64,000 nt of DNA from Myxococcus sp. RHSTA-1-4. GTDB taxonomy: Bacteria > Myxococcota > Myxococcia > Myxococcales > Myxococcaceae. This document shows positions 25,338-34,901 of this stretch, piece after piece. Position 1 is the stretch's first letter; each line of letters begins with the position of its first letter. Under the pieces are notes generated by a model. The model was not told the origin of the DNA and searched no databases. It saw nothing but the letters and a program-made list of their open reading frames with translations. The position numbers and the translations under genes were made by a program. The stretch is taken from NCBI RefSeq assembly GCF_020037125.1, contig NZ_JAIQDG010000016.1, positions 124,001 to 188,000 of the forward strand. The letters run 5' to 3'.

Positions 25338-27995
25338 TTGATAGAATCAATCACCCGGGTTGGAGAATGGGGCCGGCGCCGTTTCGCCCTGCTGGTGCTG
25401 CTGCTCGCACCGGCGGTGGTGCTGGCGCAGGGGGCCCCGGACGCGGGCCCGGCCGACGCGGGGGCCGCCACCGGCGTGCTCACCCGGGCCCCGGAGCTGA
25501 AGCGGCAGGTGGAGGCGCCCTATCCGCCCGAGGCACTCCGGCAACAGCTCTCCGGCACGGTGGTCCTCCAGGTGGACATCTCCGACACCGGCGCCGTCAC
25601 GGACGTTCAGGTGGTGGAGCCCGCCGGCAACGGTTTCGACGAGGCGGCTGTCGCCGCGGTCCGCCAGTTCGAGTTCGAGCCCGCGGAGGTGGACGGTGTC
25701 CCCGCGCCGGTGCGCATCACCTATGCGTACCAGTTCGTCTGGCGCGAGGAGCCGGTGGCCGAGGCGCCGGGCGCGGACGGCGGCGTGCCGGAGGCGCCGG
25801 TCAACTTCAGCGGGCTCGCGCTGGAGCGGGGCACTCGCAAGCCGTTGGTGGGCGCGGAGGTGGCGCTGCCCTCGCTGGGGCTGTCCGCGACGACGGACGG
25901 GGAGGGGCGCTTCTCCCTGCGCGGCGTGCCCGAGGGCACCCATGAGGTGCTGGTGGTGCTCGCCGGCTACCAGCGCTTCGAGACGAAGGAGACGGTGGCC
26001 GAGGGCGAGGAGACGCGCGCCACGTACTACGTCCAGAAGCGCATCTTCAGCCCCTTCGAGACGGTGGTGCGCAGCGAGCGTGAGCGCAAGGAGGTGACTC
26101 GCACCACCTTGCAGGTGGCCGAGGTGCAGCGCGTGCCCGGCACCCAGGGTGACACGCTGAAGGTGGTGCAGAACCTGCCCGGCATCGCGCGGCCTGCCTT
26201 CAACGGTGGGGACATCGTCATCCGCGGCACGGGGCCGCAGCAGTCGGGCGTCTACCTGGACGGGGTGCGAATCCCGCTGCTGTATCACTTCGGCGGGCTC
26301 AACAGCGTCTACAACTCCGACCTGCTGGAGTCGCTGGACTACCTGCCCGGCAACTTCCCGGCCGCGTACGGCAACGCGATTGGCGGCATCATCGACGTGA
26401 AGAGCCGCGCTCCGCGCACGGACCGCTTCGGCGGTACCGCCTCGGTGAGCCTCATCGAGGCGAACATGGTGCTGGAGGCGCCGGTGGCGAAGGACGTGAG
26501 CGTCGCCGTCGCGGGCCGGCGCAGCTACATCGACGGGGTGCTGGGACTGGCGCCGGAGGAGGTCACCGACGGCTTCCGGGTGGCGCCGCGCTACTACGAC
26601 GCCCAGGCCCGCGTGGAGTGGCGCGCCTCGTCCCGGCACACGCTCGACTTCCTCACGCTCACCTCGGATGACCAGCTGGGGCTCGTCTTCGAGCGCCCGT
26701 CCGATGACGACCCGACGGCGTCCGGTGACTTCCGCCTGCGGACGGGCTTCACGCAGCTCAGGCTGCGCCACCGCTACCGGGGCGAGAAGCTGCGCCTGGA
26801 CACGATTGGCATGTACGGCTGGGGCATCGTCCTGGTGAACCCGCCCGGCGTGGGGGGCATCGACCTGCGCTACCGCGAGGGGACGCTGCGCACCACCGCC
26901 GAGTACCCGCTGTCCGACGCGGTGACACTGGCCGGTGGCCTGGACATCTCCGCGCAGCGCGCGCAGCTGACGTCGGAGACCTCCACCACGATTTCTCGCG
27001 AGGGTCAGCCGGAGCTGCCCGACGCGGTGCGGGAGTACACGCGCATCCAGAGCAAGCGCGCCACGCAGTACTACCCGGCCACGTGGGTGGAGGCCCGGCT
27101 GAAGCCGCTGCCGGAGCTGCTGGTGGTGCCGGGCCTGCGCTCGGAGTCCTACGTCTACACGGACCAGGCGGACCCACGGCGGGTGTTCAGCCCGAGGCTC
27201 GCCGCGCGCTACGCGCTCAACGAGCAGTGGACGCTGAAGGGCGGCACGGGCCTGTACCACGTGTTCCCCACGCAGGGAGAGCCCATCCTCGAGGTGGGCA
27301 ACCCGGAGCTGCTCGCCGAGCGTAGCCTGCAGTCGAGCCTGGGCGCGGAGTGGAAGCCGTCACCGGAGTGGTTCGTGTCGGCGGAGGGCTTCTACAACCG
27401 GCTCAGCCGGCTGGTGGTCACCTCCAGCCGCACGGTGGAGCGGGGCGGGCAGCTCGTGCCGGAGCGGCTCGCGAATGACGGGCGTGGCACGGTGTACGGC
27501 GCGGAGCTGCTGGTGCGCCGCGCGCTGACGGACCGGCTCTTCGGGTGGCTGGCGTACACGGTGAGCCGCTCGGAGCGCGTGGACCGGCCCGGGGCGGCGT
27601 CGCGCCTGTTCGACAACGACCAGACGCACGTGCTGACGCTGGTGGGCTCCTACAAGCTGCCGGGCGGCTGGGAGCTGGGCGCGCGCTTCCGGTACGCGTC
27701 GGGCAACCCCACCACGCCGGTGGTGGGCTCGGTGCGTGACGACCTGGCCGACATCTACGTGCCGTTCTATGGCGCGGTGAACAGCGAGCGGCTGCCGGCC
27801 TTCCACCAGCTCGACGTGCGCGTGGACAAGACGTGGGTCTACGAGCGTTGGAGCCTGAATCTCTTCCTCGACCTGACCAATGCGTACAACCGCGCGGCCT
27901 TCGAGGGAGTCACCTACAGCTACAACTACAGCCAGCGGGAGTACTTCCGCGGGCTGCCCATCCTGCCCGTGCTGGGCGTCAAGGGGAGCTTCTAG
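25338..27995 (+). CDS. TonB-dependent receptor with N-terminal TonB-C-like domain
   Basis: 885 residues from a TTG start supported by GGAGG eight bases upstream. A signal peptide (FALLVLLLAPAVVLAQ) is followed by an energy-transducer TonB C-terminal-like domain at about 50-135 (YPPEALRQQLSGTVVLQVDI, AVAAVRQFEFEPA). A carboxypeptidase-regulatory-like domain follows at 155-225, then a plug (NLPGIARP, DIVIRGTGPQQSGVYLDG). A long beta-barrel ends in Phe. It would import an unknown substrate across the outer membrane or take part in surface assembly. The TonB-C domain fused to the receptor is typical of myxobacterial and a few other lineages. The next gene, a lipoprotein three bases away, is its likely partner. 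Confidence 0.88.
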   Translation: MIESITRVGEWGRRRFALLVLLLAPAVVLAQGAPDAGPADAGAATGVLTRAPELKRQVEAPYPPEALRQQLSGTVVLQVDISDTGAVTDVQVVEPAGNGFDEAAVAAVRQFEFEPAEVDGVPAPVRITYAYQFVWREEPVAEAPGADGGVPEAPVNFSGLALERGTRKPLVGAEVALPSLGLSATTDGEGRFSLRGVPEGTHEVLVVLAGYQRFETKETVAEGEETRATYYVQKRIFSPFETVVRSERERKEVTRTTLQVAEVQRVPGTQGDTLKVVQNLPGIARPAFNGGDIVIRGTGPQQSGVYLDGVRIPLLYHFGGLNSVYNSDLLESLDYLPGNFPAAYGNAIGGIIDVKSRAPRTDRFGGTASVSLIEANMVLEAPVAKDVSVAVAGRRSYIDGVLGLAPEEVTDGFRVAPRYYDAQARVEWRASSRHTLDFLTLTSDDQLGLVFERPSDDDPTASGDFRLRTGFTQLRLRHRYRGEKLRLDTIGMYGWGIVLVNPPGVGGIDLRYREGTLRTTAEYPLSDAVTLAGGLDISAQRAQLTSETSTTISREGQPELPDAVREYTRIQSKRATQYYPATWVEARLKPLPELLVVPGLRSESYVYTDQADPRRVFSPRLAARYALNEQWTLKGGTGLYHVFPTQGEPILEVGNPELLAERSLQSSLGAEWKPSPEWFVSAEGFYNRLSRLVVTSSRTVERGGQLVPERLANDGRGTVYGAELLVRRALTDRLFGWLAYTVSRSERVDRPGAASRLFDNDQTHVLTLVGSYKLPGGWELGARFRYASGNPTTPVVGSVRDDLADIYVPFYGAVNSERLPAFHQLDVRVDKTWVYERWSLNLFLDLTNAYNRAAFEGVTYSYNYSQREYFRGLPILPVLGVKGSF

Positions 27996-27997
27996 CC

Positions 27998-28861
27998 ATG
28001 GGCATGCTCCAGGGGTTCGCGAGGGCTCGCGCCGCCGTGCTGGCGGTGGGGCTGATGGTCTCCGGGTGTGGCAACGAACTGGAGAAGCAGAGTCAGGTGA
28101 CGCGCGTGCGCGTGCTGGCCGTGCGCGGCACGCCGGCGGAGCTGGTGATTCCGCCCGAGGGAGGGGCGCCGCTGGCGGTGCGGCTGGAGGCGCTCGCGGT
28201 GGCGCCGGATGCACGGCCGCTCACGGTGACGTACGCCTTGTGCCGGCCGGGCAACGTGTACGCGGCGGACTTCCAGTGCCCTGGGAAGGACGGTGTGGAG
28301 CTACCGGAGGGACAGCTCTCGCCGGAGGACCCCTCGGTGCGGGCGCTGCTGGAGCAGGTGGTGGGCGGCGACACGGGCGACCCGGCGGTACGTGCGCGCC
28401 TGGAGGCCGGCGTGTCCTTCTACGTAGGCTACGAGGTGAGCGACGGCAGCGGCACGCCCGAGGGCGGAGAGCGAGGCCTGCGCCGCATGACGGCGCGGCT
28501 CACCGACACGCCGAACCAGAATCCCCGGCTGGCTGATGTGTTGCACCAGGGCGAGTCCCTCGCGGGGCCGCTGCCCGCGGGCACGGAGGTGGCGCTCACG
28601 CCGGTGCTGGCCGAGGGGAGCCAGGAGACGTACGTGGGAGCGCAGGGCGAGGTGACGGAGCGTGTCACGTTCGCCTGGCATGCCACGGGTTCGGGCGAGG
28701 TGGAGTTCTTCCGCTCGGTGCAGCCCGTGGAGGGGGAGTCCGGTGAGTCCGGCACCGAGTACACCACGCCCTCCGAGCCCCAGCAGGTCACGTTCTACGT
28801 GGTCGCGCGGGACGAGCGCGGCGGCACTGATTGGCTGACTCGCACCATCGAGGTGCGCTGA
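27998..28861 (+). CDS. Lipoprotein partner of the TonB receptor
   Basis: 287 residues from ATG 27998, two bases after the receptor stop and preceded by GGGGAG. Signal peptide with lipobox MVSGCGN. The mature part starts with a segment TRVRVLAVRGTPAELV, as in receptor-associated myxobacterial lipoproteins, and its C-terminal region (VTFYVVARDERGGTDW, TRTIEVR) reads like an immunoglobulin-type or cadherin-like beta domain. It probably sits at the outer membrane and works with the receptor. Specific function unknown. Confidence 0.72.
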   Translation: MGMLQGFARARAAVLAVGLMVSGCGNELEKQSQVTRVRVLAVRGTPAELVIPPEGGAPLAVRLEALAVAPDARPLTVTYALCRPGNVYAADFQCPGKDGVELPEGQLSPEDPSVRALLEQVVGGDTGDPAVRARLEAGVSFYVGYEVSDGSGTPEGGERGLRRMTARLTDTPNQNPRLADVLHQGESLAGPLPAGTEVALTPVLAEGSQETYVGAQGEVTERVTFAWHATGSGEVEFFRSVQPVEGESGESGTEYTTPSEPQQVTFYVVARDERGGTDWLTRTIEVR

Positions 28862-28933
28862 AGAAGGTTCGGCGTGTCCGGGGCCGGCTTTTCACTTCGT
28901 TGCCCACGGTGCATCAGGGAGAGCCCAGGGCCC

Positions 28934-29638
28934 ATGAGACGAGTCCCTGGACTGGCCCTGCTGATTGCCGCGTGGCTGTTGACCGCGTGTTCCACGTCGC
29001 ATCCCGCGCTGAGGGCCTGGGAGGAAGCAGCGCCCGCGGAGGGGTGTGAGGCGCCGGGCGAGGATTCGTGCGTCGTGCTGGCGTGCGAGGAGCGCCTGTG
29101 CGGCTTCTTCCGGTGCGAGGACGTGGAGGTTCCGGAGGAGGCACCCCAGCGCTCCGGGCTGGAGGTGGAGCCGGTGCTGCTCATGCGGCCGGGGCTGCCA
29201 ATGGGGCCGGTCCGGCCGGGGCGCGTGTGGCGGTGGTCCCCCGCGGTGCGCCGAGGCGCCGAGCCGGTGATGACGTTTCAGTGGTACGCGGCGTCGCAAC
29301 CGCGCCCGCCTCCGCCACGCGTGCCCTTCGCGTTGCTGCCGGCGCCGCGCCTGCAGAAGCATCACATCTTCCCCCAGGCGGAGGAACTGGCCCAGTGGTT
29401 CAAGGGACGTGGCATCAACATTCACGAGTACACCCTGCTCATCCCGGAATACGTCCATCGACGCATCCACGGCGGAGGGCCTTCCGGGGGCTTGTGGAAT
29501 GAGGCGTGGAGAGAGTTCATCCGGTCCAATCAGCTGAGGAACGTGCCGCGCGAGGAGATCTTCCGCCACGCCGGAGCCCTCATCTACCGCTTCGAGTTGA
29601 CCGGACCCGTCGTGCCCTATTACCGGCACTTCCGATGA
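28934..29638 (+). CDS. sitA6: SitA6-type polymorphic lipoprotein toxin
   Basis: 234 residues from ATG 28934. A lipoprotein signal (WLLTACST) is followed by a Cys-containing N-terminal region and a C-terminal domain with QKHHIFPQAEELAQWF, EYTLLIPEYVHRRIHGG and NEAWREFIRSN. The HHIFPQ ... HRRIHG pattern is the nuclease-like region of the Myxococcus lipoprotein family DUF2380/TIGR02269. Members known as SitA are delivered between kin by TraA-dependent outer-membrane exchange and kill recipients that lack immunity. A double-CXXCG protein of the SitI6 type follows directly, the known partner. Catalysis by the HH...H motif is inferred from nuclease-like spacing. Confidence 0.85.
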   Translation: MRRVPGLALLIAAWLLTACSTSHPALRAWEEAAPAEGCEAPGEDSCVVLACEERLCGFFRCEDVEVPEEAPQRSGLEVEPVLLMRPGLPMGPVRPGRVWRWSPAVRRGAEPVMTFQWYAASQPRPPPPRVPFALLPAPRLQKHHIFPQAEELAQWFKGRGINIHEYTLLIPEYVHRRIHGGGPSGGLWNEAWREFIRSNQLRNVPREEIFRHAGALIYRFELTGPVVPYYRHFR

Positions 29639-29660
29639 TGCATTGCCTCGTGGGTGGCGC

Positions 29661-30377
29661 TTGAAATTCTACGAGCTGAAAGCCGACTGGTCGGTGTCCT
29701 ACACGGGCCGCCTGAGCGGTATCTACAAGTGGTATCTGCCAGCGGTGCTCGACTGCCCGGGTTGTGGACCCGGAGTCTTTGGCAATGAGACGCTGCGCCA
29801 TCCCTGTGTGGACCTGACGGCACTGCCGAACGTACACGAGTACGCATACCGGCCGCCCCAGCCTCTCGACGAGTACCTCCGCCTGAGCGAGCAGCTCCGC
29901 CCATTGCTTCCTCCCGGAGCAGTGCTGATGCCAGGAATGGCGCTGGGGCCGATGGTCGGAAAGGCCTCGGGCACCTTCGGGCAGCTCTTCATGCATGACC
30001 CCAGCTTCGTTCACATGCGCAGGGAGGCCCTGGAGCGGTTGCAGGAGGCGGGCATCCGCGGGCTCCATGGCTGCCCCCTGGAAGTCCGCTTCCGGGGAAA
30101 GAACCCACCCGAGCTGCTGGAGCCGCACCTGGAGCTTCGCGGTGAGTTCCACCCGGACTGCCTGCCCGAGGACGCAAGGACGTGTAAGCGGTGCGGCGCG
30201 AAGAACCACAGCCTCCCGCGCCCGTACATCCTCGACGCCACGACACTGCCCACGGAACTCGACCTGTTCCGGTTGGCCGATTGGTCCGCGGTCATCATCG
30301 CCACCGAGCGCTTCGTGGACGCCGTGAAGCGGCTGCAGCTGGACGGAGTCACCTTCCGCGAGGTGGCGGTCCGCTGA
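29661..30377 (+). CDS. sitI6: SitI6-type double-CXXCG immunity protein
   Basis: About 238 residues from a TTG at 29661 (TTG 29643 would add six residues; the ATGs that overlap the toxin stop are out of frame). Two CxxCG motifs, CPGCG near residue 34 and CKRCG near 178, match the Myxococcus double-CXXCG paralogous family, whose members protect against SitA6 toxins. They probably bind zinc. The protein has no signal peptide, as expected for a cytoplasmic immunity protein against a toxin acting inside the recipient. It follows the toxin gene by 22 bp, so the cassette is complete. Confidence 0.82.
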   Translation: MKFYELKADWSVSYTGRLSGIYKWYLPAVLDCPGCGPGVFGNETLRHPCVDLTALPNVHEYAYRPPQPLDEYLRLSEQLRPLLPPGAVLMPGMALGPMVGKASGTFGQLFMHDPSFVHMRREALERLQEAGIRGLHGCPLEVRFRGKNPPELLEPHLELRGEFHPDCLPEDARTCKRCGAKNHSLPRPYILDATTLPTELDLFRLADWSAVIIATERFVDAVKRLQLDGVTFREVAVR

Positions 30378-30433
30378 CCTCCACCACCCACCTCCTGGAC
30401 ACGTCGTGTCCCCTGCGCTCTGTTGCCTCCGTC

Positions 30434-31468
30434 ATGACGCACGCCCTCCTTCGCTTCGCCCTCCTCGCCACCGTGCTGGGGGCGCTCGCGCCCGCGTGCC
30501 GCCACGCCCCCGAGGACCGGCCCACGCTCGATGATGACGGTGACGGCGTGCTCAACGCCGACGACGCCTGCCCAGGCACGCGCGGCACCGCGAGGACGCG
30601 CGGCTGCCCTCCGAAGGACACCGACGGTGACGGCGTGGACGACTCCGCCGACAAGTGCCCGCGCCACGCCGGCCCCGCGTCCCGCGAGGGCTGCCCCATG
30701 CGCGACGTGGATGAGGACGGCGTGGAGGACGCGAGGGATGCCTGCCCCCGCGTGGCCGGCGTCCCGGAGCGGCAGGGCTGCCCCGTGCAGGACCTGGACC
30801 GGGACGGCCTGGAGGGCGCGGCGGACAAGTGTCCCGAGGACGCCGGCCCGGCCTCCCGTGACGGCTGCCCCGAGCAGGACGAGGACCATGACGGCGTCCC
30901 CGACGCGGACGACGCCTGCCCCCGCGAGGAGGGCTTTCCCTCCCTGCGCGGCTGCCCCGAGCGCGACAGGGATGGGGACTCCGTCGCGGACCACCGGGAC
31001 AACTGTCCCCGCGAACCGGGCCCGCGGGACAACCAGGGGTGCCCGCCCCGGCAGCCGCAGCTCGTCATCATCCGTCCGGACCGGCTGGAGCTCCGCGAGC
31101 GCCTCGTGTTCGAGCCCGGAGCGGCCACCCTCCAGGCGCGCTCGCTCCCGCTGCTGGACAACGTGGCCCGGGTGCTCCTGGTCCACCCGGAGCTGACCCC
31201 GGTCCTCATCGAGAGCCACACCGACAACCGCGGCGACGCGGACGCCAACCGCGCGCTGTCCCAGGCCCGGGCGGAGGCGGTGCGTGAGTACCTCGTGGGC
31301 CAGGGCGTCCCCGCGGACCGGCTGGATGCCCGGGGGTACGGGCCGGAGCGCCCCATCGCCTCCAATGAGACCTCCCTCGGACGCGAGGCCAACCGGCGCG
31401 TGGAACTGCTCCTTCCTCCTCCCCCCGGCAGGGCGCCCCGGGCCGGGCCGAGGATGCCGGGCCGCTGA
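30434..31468 (+). CDS. OmpA-like lipoprotein with thrombospondin type 3 repeats
   Basis: 344 residues. A lipoprotein-like signal (LGALAPACRHA) is followed by about six calcium-binding thrombospondin-3 repeats (DDDGDGVLNADDACP, DTDGDGVDDSADKCP and so on, about residues 30-205). A C-terminal OmpA domain (about 215-335) has the peptidoglycan-binding segment ESHTDNRGDADANRALSQAR and the family ending REANRRVELLL. It would tether the outer membrane to peptidoglycan, with the repeats as a rigid Ca2+-stabilised stalk. It is independent of the Sit cassette upstream. Confidence 0.9.
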   Translation: MTHALLRFALLATVLGALAPACRHAPEDRPTLDDDGDGVLNADDACPGTRGTARTRGCPPKDTDGDGVDDSADKCPRHAGPASREGCPMRDVDEDGVEDARDACPRVAGVPERQGCPVQDLDRDGLEGAADKCPEDAGPASRDGCPEQDEDHDGVPDADDACPREEGFPSLRGCPERDRDGDSVADHRDNCPREPGPRDNQGCPPRQPQLVIIRPDRLELRERLVFEPGAATLQARSLPLLDNVARVLLVHPELTPVLIESHTDNRGDADANRALSQARAEAVREYLVGQGVPADRLDARGYGPERPIASNETSLGREANRRVELLLPPPPGRAPRAGPRMPGR

Positions 31469-31496
31469 CCGCCCATGTCATGTATGATCCACCTCC

Positions 31497-32957
31497 ATGA
31501 GTGCTTCGAGCCCCCTGTTCGGTGACCTGCTGCTCAAGCTGGGCATCGTCACGCCCAGCCAGGTGCAGGAGGCCCTTGCCCTCCAGGCCCTCACCGGTCA
31601 GCGGGTGGGCGAGGCCCTCATCTCCCTGGGCTACGTCACGCGGGAGCAGATTCAGGACGCGCTGGGCGAGGCGCTCGGGCTTCACCAGGACAAGAGCCCC
31701 TTGCAGCCCGCGCTGGGCGAGCTGCTGGTGGGGCTCAAGTACGTGACGCTCGCGCAGCTCGAGGAGGCGCTCGCCCGCCAGCGCCGCGACGGCCGCAAGC
31801 TGGGCGAAATCCTCGTGGAGCTCGGCCACTGCACCTACAAGCAGATCTACGAAGGCCTCAGCCTGCAGAACCGCATCGCCGGGCGCCAGGAGGCTCCGCG
31901 TCCCTTCGTTGACGGCCGCCGCCGCGTGGTGGTGGTGGACGACAGCCCCCTGGCCTGCGCCTTCGTGCAGGAGGGCCTGGTGGCGCTGGGCTACGAGGTC
32001 CTCTGCTTCCAGGACCCGTTCGAGGCGCTGGAGGGCATGGGCCGCCTGCAGCCGGCCATCGTCCTCAGTGATTTGGAGATGCCCGGCCTGGACGGCGTGG
32101 AGCTGTGCCGCCGGCTGAAGGAGGGCCCCAGCCGCGGCGTGCCCGTCATCATCCTCACCGCCAATGACCGCGAGGCCGAGCGCGTGCGCGGCCTGCGCGC
32201 CGGCGCGGACGACTACGTCAACAAGTCCGCGTCCATGGACGAGCTGGCGGCGCGCATCGAGAGCGTGGTGCGGCGCACCGACGAGACGGAGCGCATGCGC
32301 AAGCTGTTCGCGCGCTACACCTCCGACGCGGTGGTGGACGAAATCCTCAAGAGCGCGGACGCGGTGGTGCTCACCGGCGAGAAGCGCGAGGTGACGCTGC
32401 TCTTCGCCGACATCCGCAACTTCACCGGGCTCGCGGACAGCCTGCCGCCGGAGCAGGTGGTGGGTGTGCTCAACCAGGTGCTCGGGCGGCTGTCGGACGC
32501 GGTGCTGACCTGCGGCGGCACGCTCGACAAGTTCCTGGGCGACGGGCTGATGGCGGTGTTCGGCGCGCCGGTGGCCCGCACGGACGACGCGCTGCGCGCG
32601 CTCCAGTGCGCGAAGATGATGATGGACGCCATGGCGGACCTGCGCATCGAGGCCGAGGCGGAGTGGGCCGCCAACGGGCGCGAGGGCCGGCCGCTGGTGC
32701 TGGAGCTGGGCGTCGGCATCAACTCGGGCGTGGTGGTGGCCGGCAACATCGGCAGCACCGTGCGCGCCGAGTACACCTGCATCGGCGACGCGGTGAACGT
32801 GGCCGCGCGGCTGTGCGCGCTGGCCGGGCCGGGCGAAATCCTGGTAGGCGAGCGCACCCGCGAGCTGGTGAACGCCAACGAGACGGCCTTCGAGGACCTG
32901 CCCCCGGTGCGGCTGAAGGGAAAGCAGCAGCCCGTTCCGCTGTACCGCGCGTTATAA
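31497..32957 (+). CDS. Twin MshEN-like, receiver and class III cyclase protein
   Basis: 486 residues. Two MshEN/T2SS-E N-terminal-like modules ([19 protein letters not shown] at about 9-60, then [19 protein letters not shown] at about 72-120), each a possible c-di-GMP-binding or switch domain, precede a receiver domain at about 140-260 ([29 protein letters not shown]). A class III nucleotide cyclase follows ([41 protein letters not shown]) at about 300-470. It therefore probably links c-di-GMP or phosphorylation input to cAMP or cGMP output. The next gene, a pseudopilin-like protein, starts 11 bp later. Confidence 0.88.
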   Translation: MSASSPLFGDLLLKLGIVTPSQVQEALALQALTGQRVGEALISLGYVTREQIQDALGEALGLHQDKSPLQPALGELLVGLKYVTLAQLEEALARQRRDGRKLGEILVELGHCTYKQIYEGLSLQNRIAGRQEAPRPFVDGRRRVVVVDDSPLACAFVQEGLVALGYEVLCFQDPFEALEGMGRLQPAIVLSDLEMPGLDGVELCRRLKEGPSRGVPVIILTANDREAERVRGLRAGADDYVNKSASMDELAARIESVVRRTDETERMRKLFARYTSDAVVDEILKSADAVVLTGEKREVTLLFADIRNFTGLADSLPPEQVVGVLNQVLGRLSDAVLTCGGTLDKFLGDGLMAVFGAPVARTDDALRALQCAKMMMDAMADLRIEAEAEWAANGREGRPLVLELGVGINSGVVVAGNIGSTVRAEYTCIGDAVNVAARLCALAGPGEILVGERTRELVNANETAFEDLPPVRLKGKQQPVPLYRAL

Positions 32958-32967
32958 GGCCGGGCCC

Positions 32968-33381
32968 ATGAGCTCCACCGCCGACACCCTGCCTCCGCCC
33001 TCCCGCCGCTCCCCCATCCTCTGGGTGGGGCTGGTCTTCGCGCTGGCTCTCATCGTGGCGGTGCTCGTGGCGGCCTTCACGCGCTCGAAGGCCGTGCACA
33101 CCGAGCGCATCCACCAGGACTTCGCGGTGTTGCAGGACGCGCTGGAGCGCTACCGCGCGGACGGGAACACGCTCCCGGAAGAGGCGGACCTGCGGGAGCT
33201 GCTGGTGCCGAAGTACCTGCCGTCCCTGCCGGTGGACCCGTGGGGGCGGCCGTACCGCTACACCAGCAACGGCGAGCGCTTCTTCCTGGCCACCCTCGGC
33301 AAGAGCGACGACCGGGGCGGCAGCGGCGAGGAGCAGGACCACACCAACACCGACGGCCACGCAGCGGCGCCGGTGAAGTGA
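32968..33381 (+). CDS. GspG-like pseudopilin fragment protein
   Basis: 137 residues. A short Pro-rich N-terminus precedes a single membrane helix (WVGLVFALALIVAVLVAAF) and a C-terminal domain like the core of type II secretion major pseudopilin GspG (HQDFAVLQDALERYRADGN, then LPVDPWGRPYRYTS). The usual prepilin-peptidase site (GFTLxE) is missing, so it is a membrane-anchored relative rather than a processed pseudopilin. No other secretion gene is nearby, but the preceding cyclase carries T2SS-E-like N-domains, which hints at a functional link. Confidence 0.72.
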   Translation: MSSTADTLPPPSRRSPILWVGLVFALALIVAVLVAAFTRSKAVHTERIHQDFAVLQDALERYRADGNTLPEEADLRELLVPKYLPSLPVDPWGRPYRYTSNGERFFLATLGKSDDRGGSGEEQDHTNTDGHAAAPVK

Positions 33382-33539
33382 CGGCCGCCCCCGGGCCGGC
33401 GAGCGAGGGAGCGAGCCAGTCCGTGCCGGATGGCGGGCCCTGGAGCAGGCCAGCGTGAAGGAGGGGCCCGCCGCCTGGCGGTGCGATGTCCATCTGTTCT
33501 CTCACGGGTGACGCGTCCACCCGTCGAAGGAGGGCGGCC

Positions 33540-34901
33540 ATGGCCATCGTCTGCGCAACGAACCTCTCCCCCGAGTCCCAGGAGGCGGCGAACGTGGCGG
33601 CGACCCTGGCCGGGAAGCTGGGCGAGCCCCTGCTCCTGCTGGGCGTCGTGGAAGGTGAGCCCCTCGCCGGCGAGGCGGGCGTCCCGCCGTCTGCCTTCCC
33701 CCGGTACCTGGAAGGGGAGAGCGAGCGGCTGAGGCCCGTCGCGGGAGTGGTGCGGCCGCTCCCGCGCCCCGCCGCCTCGGCGGACGAGGTGCTCAGCGAG
33801 GACGAGTGCCAGCACGCGCGGTGGGTGGTGGTGGCGTCGGGGAGCTGGCGCACCTCGGCGTGGCGGCGGGCCTCCATGCCCGAGCGGCTGGCGCGGCACG
33901 GCTGCGCCCCGGTGCTGGCGGTGCGGCGCGAGACGGCGCTGGTGGACTGGGTGCGCGGCCGGCGGCGGTTGCTGGTGATGGTGGGCGTGGACCCGCGCTC
34001 GGTCACCACCGATGCCGCGGTGACGTTCCTGCGCGAGCTGCGCCGGGTGGGCCCGTGCGACGTGCTGGCCACCTACGTGTGCTCGCCGCTGGAGGAGCGG
34101 GAGCGGCTGGGCATCCACACCCCCGTGCACGTGGAGGTGCTGGACTCGTCGGTGCGGGGCATGGAGGTGCTGGACCCGGCGGTGGAGCGGGTGCTGCATC
34201 GCGAGGTGCGCGAGCATGTTGGTGACTTGATGGGCGAGGGCGGCGTGGAGGTGGTGCTGGAGCCGGGCTTCGGACGGCCCTCGGACCACCTGCTGCACGT
34301 GGCGCACGCGCGCCGGGTGGACCTGCTGGTGGTGGGCACGCACGCGCGCGGCGGGCTGGGGCGGCTGTGGCACGGCTCGGTGTCCGCGGGCGTGTTACGG
34401 CACGCGGAGCAATCCGTGGTGTGCGTGCCGCCCTCGCTGCGCGAGCCGCGCCCGGCCACGCCCCCTCGCAGCGTGCTGGTGCCGGTGGACTTCTCCGAGG
34501 CCAGCGCGCGGGCCATCTCCCAGGCGCGCTCGCTGGTGGGGCCCGGCGGCCGCGTGCACCTGCTCCATGTCCACCGTCGCAAGGTGAGCGATGTGGGCTT
34601 CCAGGACCACTACGGCGTGCTGCCCGAGCCCGCGCGTGCGAGAGACGGCGTGCTCCAGCGGCTCTGGGGGCTGGTGCCGCACGACGAGGGCGCGCAGGCG
34701 GTGCGCTGGAGCGTGGAGGGCGTCTCCGGAGACGACGTGACGCTGGCCATCTGCCAGGCCACCGAGCGCGAGGGGGTGGACCTGGTGTGCATGGGCCTCC
34801 CGCCGGAGCCCTCACGGGAGCCGGACGCCCTCAAGGGCACGGTGGCCCGTGATTTGGTGGCGCGCTGCCGCCGGCCCGTCATGGTGGTGCCCGCGACCTG
34901 A
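33540..34901 (+). CDS. Triple universal stress protein (UspA)
   Basis: 453 residues from ATG 33540 with a GGAGGG Shine-Dalgarno. Three UspA-like modules: 1-140 (ATNLSPESQEAANVAATLAG), 140-300 (LLVMVGVDPRSVTTDAAVTF, then DLLVVGTHARGGLGRLWHGS with the G-x2-G-x9-GS nucleotide motif), and 305-453 (SVLVPVDFSEASARAISQAR, ending RCRRPVMVVPA). Only the middle module shows a complete ATP-binding motif. USPs help survival during stress or starvation. Tandem and triple forms are common in myxobacteria. No operon partner. Confidence 0.87.
   Translation: MAIVCATNLSPESQEAANVAATLAGKLGEPLLLLGVVEGEPLAGEAGVPPSAFPRYLEGESERLRPVAGVVRPLPRPAASADEVLSEDECQHARWVVVASGSWRTSAWRRASMPERLARHGCAPVLAVRRETALVDWVRGRRRLLVMVGVDPRSVTTDAAVTFLRELRRVGPCDVLATYVCSPLEERERLGIHTPVHVEVLDSSVRGMEVLDPAVERVLHREVREHVGDLMGEGGVEVVLEPGFGRPSDHLLHVAHARRVDLLVVGTHARGGLGRLWHGSVSAGVLRHAEQSVVCVPPSLREPRPATPPRSVLVPVDFSEASARAISQARSLVGPGGRVHLLHVHRRKVSDVGFQDHYGVLPEPARARDGVLQRLWGLVPHDEGAQAVRWSVEGVSGDDVTLAICQATEREGVDLVCMGLPPEPSREPDALKGTVARDLVARCRRPVMVVPAT

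Noticed and set aside
25347-27260. 637-codon minus-strand frame
   Set aside because: Antisense to the TonB receptor, low-complexity composition; shadow frame.
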